Part shown: positions 30,230 to 41,046 of the stretch, piece after piece
Layout: each line of letters opens with the position of its first letter
Position numbering within the stretch: the first letter of the stretch is position 1
Assembly: GCA_947499635.1 (NCBI GenBank)
Contig: CANMPD010000001.1
Coordinates: 434,001-498,000 of the forward strand
DNA from: an uncultured Paracoccaceae bacterium
Lineage (GTDB): Bacteria; Pseudomonadota; Alphaproteobacteria; Rhodobacterales; Rhodobacteraceae
Direction of reading: 5' to 3'
DNA: 64,000 bases
Made by a program: the position numbers and the translations under genes
Notes under the pieces: model-generated
The model's database searches: none
Told to the model about the DNA's origin: nothing
Seen by the model: the letters and a program-made list of their open reading frames with translations, nothing else

Positions 30230-30574
30230 AGTTGTCTGCTCTCCGACACTAAATATTTGCGTTAAACCGTCAGGTGACGTTACCGTTTTATGAACACACA
30301 AGAGATCTTGCCTGATCTGCGTACATTCCATCAGCCCGCAGATTTGGAGCGCTTAAGGTCACAATCGCATATCCATATTCGGGCTGCTCAGCTCCCACAA
30401 GCATCAAAGCCATGCGGGAGCCTCCTATTCTAGTTCAAAATTGGCTACCCAATATGAACCGCTCAGACATCACACCATCTATAGATACGTGCAAAGAACT
30501 CGAATTGCAACCTAAGCGTGTAAAGTGAATGCCGCCGTATCAATTAATGGAACGAAGCACCCACTTCTACCCTC
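30230..30574. other. Intergenic region with compound hairpin
   Basis: A 345-base gap between guaB (ends 30575) and the methyltransferase start. It holds a nested hairpin at 30391-30421 (GCTCCC/GGGAGC outside GCAT/ATGC) without a T run. It may be an RNA structure or processing site. No coding frame is convincing. Confidence 0.3.
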
Positions 30575-32032
<1,458 letters not shown>

Positions 32033-32284
32033 TTATGCACAAGCCCGTTTGACGGTCACCCTATGGCACAGTTGCAGGAGATGGAAAAGAGGCCGGATGA
32101 TTTTTCTTACCTAATTCAGTCAACAACCGCCGATAAGCGATACGGTTACATCAAAAATCATCTAAATCGCGGCGCACATGCATCAAATGACGCAGCTACC
32201 GCCTCAGATGACGCTGCTTGCCTTTCCTCTGACAAAAAGAGACATATGTTCTGCATCAAAGACAGATACAAAGAGGCAAATGTG

Positions 32285-34342
32285 ATGAGTGAAGACCTAA
32301 CAGTCGATCCCTTGGTTGTGTTCACCCCTTCGGGCAAACGCGGCCGTTTTCCGGCTGGGACGCCTGTGCTCACCGCTGCGCGTCAACTTGGTGTCGATCT
32401 CGATTCGGTCTGTGGTGGGCGCGGGATTTGTTCAAAATGTCAGATCACCCCGTCTTACGGCGAGTTCTCAAAACTTGGCGTGACTGTTGCTGACACAGCC
32501 TTAAGTGCATGGAACAAAGTTGAACAACGCTACCAAGACAAACGGGGGCTCATAGAAGGTCGCCGCCTCGGGTGTCAGGCCCAAATCCAAAGCGATATCG
32601 TCATTGATGTCCCCCCTGAAAGCCAGGTCCACCGCCAAGTGGTACGCAAACGCGCCGAAGTGCGTGACATCACCATGAACCCCGCAATTCGTTTATTCTA
32701 TGTTGAGGTCGAAGAACCTGACATGCACAAACCCTCAGGGGATTTAGAGCGTCTCATTTCAGCCATCCAAACCCAGTGGGGGATCAAGGATGTGCAAGGT
32801 AATCTGCGAATACTTCAGCAACTACAGCCAATCCTACGTAAAGGCGAATGGAAGGTGACGGTTGCGCTCCACATACCAGATGATGCAGGCCCTGCCCGTC
32901 TTATTCATGTTTGGCCTGGCTATAGCGACACAAAGATTTATGGCCTTGCTGTTGATCTGGGCTCAACCACCATTGCGGCGCATCTATGTGATCTGAAATC
33001 CGGCGACGTTGTCGCCTCATCCGGCATCATGAATCCACAAATTCGCTTTGGTGAAGATCTCATGAGCAGAGTCTCCTATGCGATGATGAACAAGGGTGGT
33101 GACCAAGAAATGACCCGCGCAGTTCGTGAGGGCATGAACGCTTTGTTTGCACAAATCGCCGATGCGGCGCAGGTGGATGTCTCGCAGATTATGGATCTCG
33201 TCGTGGTCTGTAATCCCGTAATGCATCATTTGTTCCTTGGCATTGATCCGTTTGAGTTAGGTCAAGCGCCCTTTGCGCTCGCTACATCGGATGCTTTGTC
33301 TTTGCAGGCAGCCGAATTGGGTCTGAATTTACATCCCGATGCCGGGCTTTACCTACTGCCGTGTATCGCCGGCCACGTTGGTGCCGATGCCGCGGCTGTC
33401 GCCTTGTCTGAGAGTCCAAACACATCAGAAGATCTCGTTCTGGTTGTCGACGTCGGAACCAACGCCGAAATTCTGCTTGGGAATACAGAAAAGACACTCG
33501 CGTGCTCATCCCCAACAGGCCCAGCGTTTGAAGGTGCACAGATCACATCCGGTCAACGTGCCGCCCCTGGCGCGATCGAGCGCGTCGAAATAAACCCTGA
33601 CACAAAAGAGCCGCGCTTTCGTGTGATCGGCTCTGACATTTGGTCGGACCAAGACGGGTTTGATAAAACCGTTGCTACAACAGGAATCACCGGTATCTGC
33701 GGGTCAGGCATTATCGAAGCCATCGCGGAAATGCGTCTCGCGGGCGTGCTAGACCCATCCGGTTTAATCGGATCAGCCGAACAAACCGGAAGCCCACGTT
33801 GTATAGCAGATGGCCGCACCAATTCTTACGTGCTGTGGGATGGATCTGCAGATGGCGGCCCTGTGATTACAGTTACGAATCCAGACATTCGTGCAATCCA
33901 AATGGCCAAGGCCGCCCTCTACTCAGGCGCCCGGTTACTGATGGATAAGTTCGGCGTAGATACAGTGGATCGCGTCGTGCTCGCCGGCGCTTTTGGTGCA
34001 CATATTTCGGCAAAACACGCAATGGTTCTCGGCATGATCCCAGACTGCGAGCTCGACAAGGTCTCGAGTGCAGGTAACGCGGCTGGAACCGGCGCGCGTA
34101 TTGCTCTCTTGAACACCAAAGCGCGCCGCGACATCGAGACCACTGTACGAGAAATTGAGAAAATCGAAACGGCTGTAGAACCAAGGTTTCAAGAACATTT
34201 TGTCAATGCGTCAGCAATCCCTAACTCGGCGGAACCATTTCCAATCCTTGAGACTCTCGTGACCTTACCAAACGTAAACTTTAACACAAGCAGCGGCGAC
34301 GCGGGCAGCACTGGCGGGCGCCGACGTAGACGGCGCAGTTGA
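32285..34342 (+). CDS. ASKHA-domain ferredoxin, RamA-like corrinoid activator
   Basis: A 685-residue protein. Residues 1-100 form a 2Fe-2S ferredoxin domain with cysteines in SVCGGRGICSKCQ and a later RRLGCQAQ. A linker and a large ASKHA ATPase part follow (GLAVDLGSTTIAAHL, LVVDVGTNAEILLG, GICGSGIIEAIAEMRLAG, VVLAGAFGAHIS). Such proteins use ATP to reduce inactive Co(II) corrinoids of methyltransferases to Co(I). No corrinoid protein or methyltransferase gene is adjacent in this window. The C-terminus is unusual: Ser/Gly-rich then six arginines. The start at 32285 has AGAGG upstream; 87 further open codons look non-coding. Confidence 0.88.
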   Translation: MSEDLTVDPLVVFTPSGKRGRFPAGTPVLTAARQLGVDLDSVCGGRGICSKCQITPSYGEFSKLGVTVADTALSAWNKVEQRYQDKRGLIEGRRLGCQAQIQSDIVIDVPPESQVHRQVVRKRAEVRDITMNPAIRLFYVEVEEPDMHKPSGDLERLISAIQTQWGIKDVQGNLRILQQLQPILRKGEWKVTVALHIPDDAGPARLIHVWPGYSDTKIYGLAVDLGSTTIAAHLCDLKSGDVVASSGIMNPQIRFGEDLMSRVSYAMMNKGGDQEMTRAVREGMNALFAQIADAAQVDVSQIMDLVVVCNPVMHHLFLGIDPFELGQAPFALATSDALSLQAAELGLNLHPDAGLYLLPCIAGHVGADAAAVALSESPNTSEDLVLVVDVGTNAEILLGNTEKTLACSSPTGPAFEGAQITSGQRAAPGAIERVEINPDTKEPRFRVIGSDIWSDQDGFDKTVATTGITGICGSGIIEAIAEMRLAGVLDPSGLIGSAEQTGSPRCIADGRTNSYVLWDGSADGGPVITVTNPDIRAIQMAKAALYSGARLLMDKFGVDTVDRVVLAGAFGAHISAKHAMVLGMIPDCELDKVSSAGNAAGTGARIALLNTKARRDIETTVREIEKIETAVEPRFQEHFVNASAIPNSAEPFPILETLVTLPNVNFNTSSGDAGSTGGRRRRRRS

Positions 34343-34393
34343 CGCAATCTGGCGCTTGACCTTGGGAGGCTTATTAGATAGCCAGCCCTCGTT

Positions 34394-34468
34394 GCGGGTA
34401 TCGTATAGTGGTTATTACATGGGCTTCCCAAGCCTAGGAGGCGGGTTCGATTCCCGCTACCCGCTCCA
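34394..34468 (+). tRNA. tRNA-Gly (anticodon CCC)
   Basis: A 75-base tRNA with encoded CCA. The acceptor stem is GCGGGTA with TACCCGC and the discriminator is T, as expected for glycine. The anticodon stem is TGGGC/GCCTA with loop TTCCCAA, giving CCC. The T arm GCGGG-TTCGATT-CCCGC is intact. It lies 51 bases after the ASKHA stop. Confidence 0.95.
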
Positions 34469-34809
34469 TCATTCAAGAACCTAAATACTGTTGGCTTCGC
34501 CGTACCTGATGCTACTGGGCACTGTGGCATATGCCTCGCCGTAGCAACCAATGCGGAGATCTAATAAATCTCGAAAATTTTAGGTTAGATAAGTTCGGTG
34601 CAGCACGTGGATCAATACACGCTCCACACCGAAAAAGATCAGAGAGCCTTGTAATATCAAGGGTCTTTTCTACAGTTCCTAGGCCAAAGCCACCACTCAC
34701 GGAACTTTTATACAATTGCACGACTTGGTGAAATGATAACAGTCGTGATTTCCTTACCTTCACATTTTATTAAACAGTATTTAGCCTTTTCACCCTACTG
34801 CGACAACTA
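34469..34809. other. Gene-poor stretch after tRNA-Gly
   Basis: 341 bases between tRNA-Gly and the 3' end of the LuxR gene. A hairpin at 34643-34666 (AGAGCCTTG/CAAGGGTCT, one mismatch) is followed by TTTTC and may terminate the tRNA transcript. No integrase or tRNA-end duplicate is seen. Confidence 0.3.
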
Positions 34810-35571
34810 TCACGTGTGGTAATCAGCAGTGTACATCTGATTGTGGAGCGCTGCCTTCAAAACAGCCTGAGCCGTTGTTTCCACGCTCAAAGACTCACGA
34901 GCAAGGCGCAGGTGTTTTTCAATGGTCGCCACAGTTAAACCCAACAAAAGCGCAATGTCTTGGGTCGTTTTACCATCACCAACCCATTGTAGGACTTCAC
35001 GCTGTCTGCGCGTCAAATTTCGATTTGGAGCCTGAAACGGTAACGTCATAATTTTGAGGTGCACGACATTATTTATCAAAGTAATCTCATCACCAAATTC
35101 TTGCCAAATCTCATCAACTTCTTGCTGAGAAACCCCTTCTTTCGCAGCAAGAGAAATGGCGCCTTTAAAGCGTGTGCTACTCGAATTAAAGCTTATCGTG
35201 TATCCGGCAGTTAACCCCATTTTCCGGTTAAACGATAAGACGTTTTGCTCCGTCTCACTCAACTGGCCAGAATTTTCACGATCCAGTACCGAGGCCCAGC
35301 TACGTGCACCTTCGTTATTGAGTGCCCACTCCATTAATGGTGCATTATGGTACATGCCGGTACTGAAAAACGCTTGCAGATATTCTCTTGGGTGGTTGCT
35401 CAGTACCACAAAATCATCTGGGTCCCCGAGAGATGTCTTCGTCTTGAACATCGTATACCCGTACAAGAGACGGCCAAACCCGTACTCTGCCATCTTTTCG
35501 AGATGCGCAGGCCAAAGGTCTTCGAGACTTACTTGGCACGTCACACTATGGAGATATTCGTTAACCGTCAC
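34810..35571 (-). CDS. LuxR-family regulator with autoinducer-binding domain (LuxR solo)
   Basis: A 253-residue quorum-type regulator. The N-terminal autoinducer-binding domain covers residues 15-165, and a GerE-type HTH follows (LTRRQREVLQWVGDGKTTQD, then TVATIEKHLRLARESL). No luxI-like synthase is in the window. In the ligand pocket the usual Trp, Tyr and Asp-Pro positions read as Tyr (REYLQ), Phe (AFF) and Ala-Pro (HNAP), so the acyl-homoserine-lactone-contacting Asp seems lost. It starts with GTG, overlapping the aroQ stop as GTGA, with AGGAG eight bases upstream. It may sense another ligand or none. Confidence 0.85.
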   Translation of the reverse strand: MTVNEYLHSVTCQVSLEDLWPAHLEKMAEYGFGRLLYGYTMFKTKTSLGDPDDFVVLSNHPREYLQAFFSTGMYHNAPLMEWALNNEGARSWASVLDRENSGQLSETEQNVLSFNRKMGLTAGYTISFNSSSTRFKGAISLAAKEGVSQQEVDEIWQEFGDEITLINNVVHLKIMTLPFQAPNRNLTRRQREVLQWVGDGKTTQDIALLLGLTVATIEKHLRLARESLSVETTAQAVLKAALHNQMYTADYHT

Positions 35572-36017
35572 TCGACGGTCTCCTGATCAAACCGCGCAAC
35601 AAGCGCGTCAATTGCCATATAATATCCGAGACTGCCAAAGCCGCATATTTGCCCAATCGCCGCCCTTGCCAGATAGGAGCGATGGCGAAAATCTTCCCGT
35701 GCATGGATATTGGATAAATGAACCTCGACAGTTGGAATTTCAACGGAAAACACAGCATCCATTAGCGCAATTGAGCTATGCGTATAAGCTCCTGCGTTTA
35801 GAATAATGCCTTGATGTCTTCCTCTGGCCGCGTGGATTTGGTCAATCAGAGCACCTTCATGATTTGATTGAAAGCACGTAATCTCAGTTGCTTTTTCTTT
35901 GCCATAAGCAACACAGCCATCTTGGATCATATCCAATGTCTCTGCGCCATATACTTCAGGCTGCCGTGTCCCTAACAAATTAAGGTTAGGCCCGTTCAAC
36001 AACAGAATACTATTCAT
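35568..36017 (-). CDS. aroQ: 3-dehydroquinate dehydratase, type II
   Basis: A 149-residue type II dehydroquinase of the shikimate pathway. It shows the N-terminal ILLLNGPNLNLLGTRQPEVYG with the catalytic Tyr, the FQSNHEGALID loop, and LNAGAYTHSSIALMDA, then EVHLSNIHARE with the catalytic His. It forms dodecamers. Its stop overlaps the start of a LuxR gene, an unusual coupling of a biosynthetic gene with a quorum-type regulator. Confidence 0.96.
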   Translation of the reverse strand: MNSILLLNGPNLNLLGTRQPEVYGAETLDMIQDGCVAYGKEKATEITCFQSNHEGALIDQIHAARGRHQGIILNAGAYTHSSIALMDAVFSVEIPTVEVHLSNIHAREDFRHRSYLARAAIGQICGFGSLGYYMAIDALVARFDQETVE

Positions 36018-36380
36018 TGCGCTGTCTCGTTTTGTATGGATCGCTTAGTTTGGAGTGTTTCGAATATTCTATAGTCTATCTGCATTCAAAACAGCACTCC
36101 ACAGCTCTTGTTCATAAGGTCAAACGACCTGACGCCAACAAGTGTCACATTACAACATATTTGTCCGCTGTCGAAAGCCTTAATCTGAGCCAAAACACCC
36201 AACCTGTGACTAAAATAACTGTCCTGTCTATGTGAGACATAAACGACCGTTACGCAGATCTGTAAAATTCCACTCCAATTGGATGCTTTCTTTGCCACTA
36301 TTGTAACACAATGCAAAGACTCTTTGCGGCAAAATCACGGCGAATTCATGTAAGCCAGATTACAATAGGACATAAAACAG
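36018..36380. other. Intergenic region with GCAAAG-ACT-CTTTGC palindrome
   Basis: 363 bases between divergent aroQ and the crotonase gene. A perfect 6-3-6 inverted repeat is at 36313-36327, 54 bases before the crotonase start. It faintly recalls the TTTGCAAA-type sites of short-chain fatty acid regulators in this group. No gene or RNA is seen otherwise. Confidence 0.35.
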
Positions 36381-37094
36381 ATGGAATGGTTGACCCTACA
36401 TCAGCATGACGGAGCGGTAACAGAGCTTCAACTTGGGCATGGTCCAATGAATGCTCTCACCACCGATTTCTTGTTGGATGTTCGGCAAACAATTCAAGCT
36501 CTAGATTCAGATCCAGATGTAAATGCTATTCTTCTCAGCAGCCCTTTTGCTGATTTTTGTGTCGGAGTTACCCCTGAAACCCTTAAGACTCTCGACCAAA
36601 CGGCTGCTGTGGCCCTGGAAACTGCTTTAAATCAATTATTTTTGACACTCTACGCCTGCGATACCCCCACTATTGTTGCCGTCCGTGGACGCGTCAGCGG
36701 AGAGGGCATGTTTTTCGTTCTGGCCAGCGATCTCAGAGTGTCGCACGCCCGCGCGAGGTTTGAATTATCACAGATCAACCAAGGAACAGGATTTCCGCGC
36801 GCGCTTATGGAGATTGCAAAAGCAAGCTTAAGCAGTAACACACAGCGCCGCCTTATGTTGACCGGCCAAGATATCGGACCAATCGCAGCACGAAATGCGG
36901 ATTTCATCGAAATTATCGCCGATGATTACGCAGACCTCGAACGTTACAGCTTGACCGAAGCGCGCAAACTCGCGGCCCTGCCGCAAGACGCGTATCGTGA
37001 AATTAAACATGAACTGCGCAAAGACGTAATAAGCAGTATCACGAAACAAATTGCCACATCCAAAGACGATCCCGGCACCACAAGAGTAGCATAG
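36381..37094 (+). CDS. Enoyl-CoA hydratase/isomerase family protein, altered active site
   Basis: A 237-residue crotonase-fold protein, somewhat short for the family (usually about 255-260). The fold markers are present (NALTTDFLLDVRQTIQALDS, then ILLSSPFADFCVGV and VRGRVSGEGMFFVLASDLRV). By comparison with rat enoyl-CoA hydratase, both catalytic glutamates appear changed: Glu144 aligns with Phe (GMFFVLASD) and Glu164 with Gln (FELSQI). It is therefore probably not a classical hydratase. It is a single gene, and its substrate is unknown. The alignment was made by eye. Confidence 0.8.
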   Translation: MEWLTLHQHDGAVTELQLGHGPMNALTTDFLLDVRQTIQALDSDPDVNAILLSSPFADFCVGVTPETLKTLDQTAAVALETALNQLFLTLYACDTPTIVAVRGRVSGEGMFFVLASDLRVSHARARFELSQINQGTGFPRALMEIAKASLSSNTQRRLMLTGQDIGPIAARNADFIEIIADDYADLERYSLTEARKLAALPQDAYREIKHELRKDVISSITKQIATSKDDPGTTRVA

Positions 37095-37160
37095 AGCAAT
37101 CAATACTCTTGAATCTGTAGGCCTCTACAGAAAACCGCGCATTATAACATCCTAAAGACA

Positions 37161-37190
37161 AAAGCCCGACACGAATGCGCCGGGCTCTTT
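37161..37190. terminator. Bidirectional terminator between the crotonase gene and tsf
   Basis: Arms AAAGCCCG and CGGGCTCTTT around a 12-base loop, with A and T tracts outside, between two convergent genes. Confidence 0.7.
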
Positions 37191-37224
37191 ATATTCAGAA
37201 GATGTCGTTCAAAAGCGCCTTGGC

Positions 37225-38100
37225 TTATCCCTTAGCTGCTTTTGCAACTTCAGCTGCGAAATCTTCTTTTTCAACTTCGATGCCTTCGCCAACTTCAACG
37301 CGAACGAAACCAGTAATTGTAGCACCAGCTTCTTTCGCAGCCGCTTCAACAGTCAGGTCAGGGTTCACAACGAAAGCTTGATTCAGCAGTGTAGACTCGG
37401 CTACGAATTTCTTCATACGACCAACGATCATCTTCTCAATGACCTGCTCAGGCTTGCCGGATTCACGTGCGATATCCATTTGAACCTGACGCTCTTTGTC
37501 AACGATGGCTTGATCCATGTCTGCTTCAGACAGGGCCGCAGGGTTCACAGCTGCGATGTGCATTGCAACCTGTTTACCAAATGCTTCGTCGCCGCCGTCC
37601 ATAGCAACCAAAACGCCGATTTTACCCATGCCTGCGACAACCGCATTGTGAACATAAGATACAACGGTACCACCCTCGAGAGACTCCATACGACGCAGGG
37701 TCATGTTCTCGCCGATTGTTGCGATTTTAGCGGACAATGTATCCGCAACAGATTTACCGCCCATGTCCGCAGCTGCAAGAGCTTGAACATCCGAAACAGT
37801 CAAAGCCGCTTTTGCGATGCCTGCAACCATTTCTTGGAATTCACTGTTTTTACCAACAAAGTCGGTCTCAGAGTTGACCTCAACAGCAACACCTTTGCCA
37901 CCGTCAACGACAACAGCCACAAGACCTTCTGCTGCGGTACGGCCAGATTTTTTAGCTGCTTTTGCGAGACCTTTGGTGCGCAGCCAATCAACTGCTGCTT
38001 CCATGTCGCCGTCGTTTTCAACTAGCGCTTTTTTCGCGTCCATCATGCCTGCGCCGGTGGATTCGCGCAGTTCTTTCACCATTGATGCTGTGATTGCCAT
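37225..38100 (-). CDS. tsf: Elongation factor Ts
   Basis: A 291-residue nucleotide exchange factor for EF-Tu. It has the N-terminal UBA-like module ([20 protein letters not shown]), the core [16 protein letters not shown] and [20 protein letters not shown], and a C-terminal coiled domain. It lies 74 bases downstream of rpsB, the conserved rpsB-tsf order. A hairpin sits between the two. Confidence 0.97.
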   Translation of the reverse strand: MAITASMVKELRESTGAGMMDAKKALVENDGDMEAAVDWLRTKGLAKAAKKSGRTAAEGLVAVVVDGGKGVAVEVNSETDFVGKNSEFQEMVAGIAKAALTVSDVQALAAADMGGKSVADTLSAKIATIGENMTLRRMESLEGGTVVSYVHNAVVAGMGKIGVLVAMDGGDEAFGKQVAMHIAAVNPAALSEADMDQAIVDKERQVQMDIARESGKPEQVIEKMIVGRMKKFVAESTLLNQAFVVNPDLTVEAAAKEAGATITGFVRVEVGEGIEVEKEDFAAEVAKAAKG

Positions 38101-38130
38101 CTCGGGCTCTCCTCAAGTCAAATGCGATTT

Positions 38131-38151
38131 GGGGCAGATCTACCCTGCCCC
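38131..38151 (-). other. Hairpin between rpsB and tsf
   Basis: A 7-bp GGGGCAG/CTGCCCC stem with a 7-base loop and no T run. It more likely modulates or processes the transcript than fully terminates it. Confidence 0.4.
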
Positions 38152-38174
38152 ACATGTCAATTCGATGACAACGA

Positions 38175-38942
38175 TTAAGCTTCTGCGGTTTCCGCCACAG
38201 CTTCTTCGGTTGGGGCGTCTTCCAACGCACCCAAATCAACGCCAGCGGCGCCAAGCTGTGCAGACATACCGTCGAGTGCCGCGCGTGCAACCAGATCACA
38301 GTACAGCGAGATCGCACGAGCCGCGTCATCGTTGCCTGGGATAATGTAATCAATGCCATCTGGTGGGCAGTTGGTGTCGACAACAGCAACAACTGGAATC
38401 CCCAGTTTGTTTGCTTCGGCGATTGCCAGCGCTTCTTTTTTCACGTCGATTACAAAGAGCAGATCAGGAACACCGCCCATTTCGGCGATACCGCCCAACG
38501 AGGCTTGCAGTTTCTGCTGGTCACGTTCCATGCCCAGACGTTCTTTTTTGGTCAGGCCTTCGGCGCCGGTTACCATGCGCTCGTCGATCTCTTTCAAACG
38601 CTGGATGGACTGTGAAACAGTTTTCCAGTTGGTCAAAGTGCCACCCAACCAACGGTGGTTCATGTAGTACTGAGCGGATTTCTCAGCGGCGTCAGCGATA
38701 GGCGCTGCGGCTTGACGCTTGGTACCAACGAACAGAACGCGGCCACCTTTGGCAACGGTGTCGCGCACAACGTTCAGCGCCTGATCCAGCATTGGAACAG
38801 TTTGCGTCAGATCCATAATGTGGATGCCGTTACGTGAACCGTAGATGAACGGTGCCATACGTGGGTTCCAGCGCTGTGTCTGGTGACCAAAGTGTACGCC
38901 AGCCTCAAGCAACTGACGCATGGAGAACTCAGGAAGAGCCAT
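38175..38942 (-). CDS. rpsB: 30S ribosomal protein S2
   Basis: A 255-residue S2. Family blocks are [43 protein letters not shown] and [17 protein letters not shown]. The start [10 protein letters not shown] at 38942 is the usual one; 24 open codons upstream are leader. The C-terminus is Ala/Glu-rich. It is the first gene of the rpsB-tsf operon. Confidence 0.97.
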   Translation of the reverse strand: MALPEFSMRQLLEAGVHFGHQTQRWNPRMAPFIYGSRNGIHIMDLTQTVPMLDQALNVVRDTVAKGGRVLFVGTKRQAAAPIADAAEKSAQYYMNHRWLGGTLTNWKTVSQSIQRLKEIDERMVTGAEGLTKKERLGMERDQQKLQASLGGIAEMGGVPDLLFVIDVKKEALAIAEANKLGIPVVAVVDTNCPPDGIDYIIPGNDDAARAISLYCDLVARAALDGMSAQLGAAGVDLGALEDAPTEEAVAETAEA

Positions 38943-39121
38943 GCTATTATCCTTTTCCGGTTTAATCCTCGGCGGGGGTTCAGACACGTTTATATCCAAC
39001 CGGCGGTCTGCCAAGGATGTCTCCCTTAATCAGACCCAACCCCACCTGCGGGTTTCGATGTCGCGCGTATAAGTCACCTTTGAGCTAATCGCAAGTGCAA
39101 AGCCCACAATTACTGTGTGTT

Positions 39122-39952
39122 TTATGGGTGTTTTGAGAGTTTCTTATACCCAGCTAGCACCAAACGCGCACTTTGAGCTGCCATAGCTTTACGATCTGTA
39201 AATTCAGCCGTGGACAGAGGTGGGTGATATAACACCTCGACCTGCCCTTGAGACTTGGTGGCCAATACTTTGATAAAATGAGCACCAAAGCTCATACTGC
39301 CCCACCATCCGTAATGGCGTTGTTCAAGATCGCCTGATGGGTGAAACACAATAGAGATCGGTTGCACCCACATTGTCTGTGTCAGCGCTGAATTACACAC
39401 TGCGGAGAACAATGTTGATTTAAAGGGTAGAACCCTTTGTCCATCTGTCGACGTCCCTTCTGGGAAAAACACTAACCTGTGCCGTGACAACAACCGCTTG
39501 GTCAACATATCGCGCTGCACGCGTGCATGTCTTGGATTACGATCGATAAACACGGTCCCGGTTGCACGTGCGAGCCAGCCAATACCAGGCCAGCCTGCAA
39601 CTTCGGATTTGGACACGAAATAGACCGGAGCGGCGGAGTTTAAGATGAAAATATCCAACCACGATGAATGGTTCGCAACAAAAGCTCCGGCATGAGGCAT
39701 AACTGCGCCATGGCGCATAACGCGCAAGCCAATAATGCGCAGCGCATTGCGACACACAAAAACTGTGAGCCACGGTGTTACCGGACGGGAGTGCCCAAAG
39801 ACTGGTCGTTCTACTAGACGCAACAGCAGCATTAAGATCAAACCACCAAAGACCAGCACAGCCAACGCGCTTCCACGTATAACTACGCGACACCATCCCC
39901 CCAAAGACATGGGCACAGCAGCAGGTGGCGGTACCTCACTCTCCCATCTCAC
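39122..39952 (-). CDS. olsA: Lyso-ornithine lipid O-acyltransferase (PlsC-like)
   Basis: A 276-residue membrane-anchored acyltransferase. A transmembrane helix lies near residues 28-46. The PlsC motifs are NHSSWLD (HX4D catalytic pair) and FFPEGTSTDG. Next to olsB it most likely adds the second acyl chain to lyso-ornithine lipid; it could also acylate lysophosphatidate. The GTG start overlaps the olsB stop (GTGA); MSLGG 14 codons downstream is an alternative. It is the second gene of a two-gene operon. Confidence 0.9.
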   Translation of the reverse strand: MRWESEVPPPAAVPMSLGGWCRVVIRGSALAVLVFGGLILMLLLRLVERPVFGHSRPVTPWLTVFVCRNALRIIGLRVMRHGAVMPHAGAFVANHSSWLDIFILNSAAPVYFVSKSEVAGWPGIGWLARATGTVFIDRNPRHARVQRDMLTKRLLSRHRLVFFPEGTSTDGQRVLPFKSTLFSAVCNSALTQTMWVQPISIVFHPSGDLEQRHYGWWGSMSFGAHFIKVLATKSQGQVEVLYHPPLSTAEFTDRKAMAAQSARLVLAGYKKLSKHP

Positions 39953-40713
39953 GACAAACCGCCTCCGGGTTGCGTATAGCGCCGGCTTTGGCGATCAGTC
40001 ATCTGCGCTGTATCCAGGATAAGAAACACATCTGTGGTGTTAAAGTCGTGGTCAATGTAAGCCCCCTCACCAACGCAACCACCCAAACGCAAGTAGGCTT
40101 TGATCAAGGCAGGTGTTTCCAGCATGGCTTGCTTTCGGTTCAATTGATCATATGGTATTAAATTCATGTTTTGCAATATCTTAGATCGCACCCTTAAGGT
40201 CTCTGGTGCAAGATGGCGATGATGTAAAATAGAAAGCGTATTAGACAATTTCCCCACATCTGTTCCATGAAACGATGCAACTCCAAACAGTATTTCTATA
40301 TCATGTTTCGCAACGTATTCCGCCAAGCCAGACCAAAGACAATGCATCGCTGCGCCACCACGATAGTCGGGATGAATACAGGAACGCCCTAACTCAAGCA
40401 ATTTACGTCCACTGCTTCGCAATCGCGTAAGGTCGTATTCACTTTCTGAATAGAACCGTCCTGCTTGCAGGGCTTGTTCTTCCCGCATCAAACGGTAGAC
40501 GCCCACGATACGCCCCTCAGCCTCATCGCGCACGACCATATGCTCAAAATATGGATCAAACGAGTCACACTCTAATTTTGCCTCGTGATCGACTAAAACT
40601 CCACCTCCACCGAGTTCTTCTACAAAGACTTGATAGCGAAGGCGCTGTGCCTCACGTAACTCTTGTTCGTGATGAGCAATCTTAACACTAAACCTCGCAA
40701 GGTTGTCGGTCAT
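39949..40713 (-). CDS. olsB: L-ornithine N(alpha)-acyltransferase (OlsB)
   Basis: A 254-residue GNAT-fold acyltransferase that transfers a 3-hydroxyacyl chain from acyl-ACP to ornithine, the first step of phosphorus-free ornithine lipids. Motifs are LRYQVFVEELGGGG, IVGVYRLMR, LELGRSCIHPDYRGG and FGVASFHGTDV. The fold is related to LuxI, but the size and the HPDYRGG motif identify OlsB. It forms an operon with olsA. No PhoB box was recognised upstream, although the pathway is often phosphate-regulated. Confidence 0.92.
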   Translation of the reverse strand: MTDNLARFSVKIAHHEQELREAQRLRYQVFVEELGGGGVLVDHEAKLECDSFDPYFEHMVVRDEAEGRIVGVYRLMREEQALQAGRFYSESEYDLTRLRSSGRKLLELGRSCIHPDYRGGAAMHCLWSGLAEYVAKHDIEILFGVASFHGTDVGKLSNTLSILHHRHLAPETLRVRSKILQNMNLIPYDQLNRKQAMLETPALIKAYLRLGGCVGEGAYIDHDFNTTDVFLILDTAQMTDRQSRRYTQPGGGLS

Positions 40714-40832
40714 GTTTCGTCCTAATTTTTCTTATTTTCATATAGATACTGCAACTTTAGCAAGAACAGCACCTCGTGGCACGTCTTGACAAAGTTCACA
40801 CCAGCGAGAGCATATTAACCTTTTATAAACCA

Positions 40833-41018
40833 TTATTGAGGATTAAATACCGGGATCAGGGCGACACGTTCGCCATCAATAACAAGCTTGCCTTGGTCAC
40901 GAAAATTAACAGTGACTTTGCCGCCAATATTTGACTGGACTTGCCCAATGTCCCATTCAGGATGATCAGGGTGACGGACATACATGCCAGGTGCCAAAAT
41001 TGCATTCAGGTCGTTCAT
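40833..41018 (-). CDS. DUF3553 protein
   Basis: A 61-residue SH3-like small protein (VRHPDHPEWDIGQVQSNIGG, then KVTVNFRDQGKLVI) of the DUF3553 family, similar to the RNA-polymerase-binding CarD/UvrD-tail type of beta barrel. Function is unknown. It is divergent from chpT with only 28 bases between the start codons, so the promoters must overlap. Confidence 0.85.
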   Translation of the reverse strand: MNDLNAILAPGMYVRHPDHPEWDIGQVQSNIGGKVTVNFRDQGKLVIDGERVALIPVFNPQ

Positions 41019-41046
41019 TTCAAATGGCCTATACCGGAGGAACTAC

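Noticed and set aside
34394-34809. Integration site at tRNA-Gly
   Set aside because: No integrase remnant and no repeat of the tRNA 3' end was found downstream.
39949-40713. LuxI-like autoinducer synthase as partner of the LuxR gene
   Set aside because: The protein is GNAT-fold and LuxI-related, but its motifs, size and the adjacent PlsC-like gene identify OlsB of ornithine-lipid synthesis.
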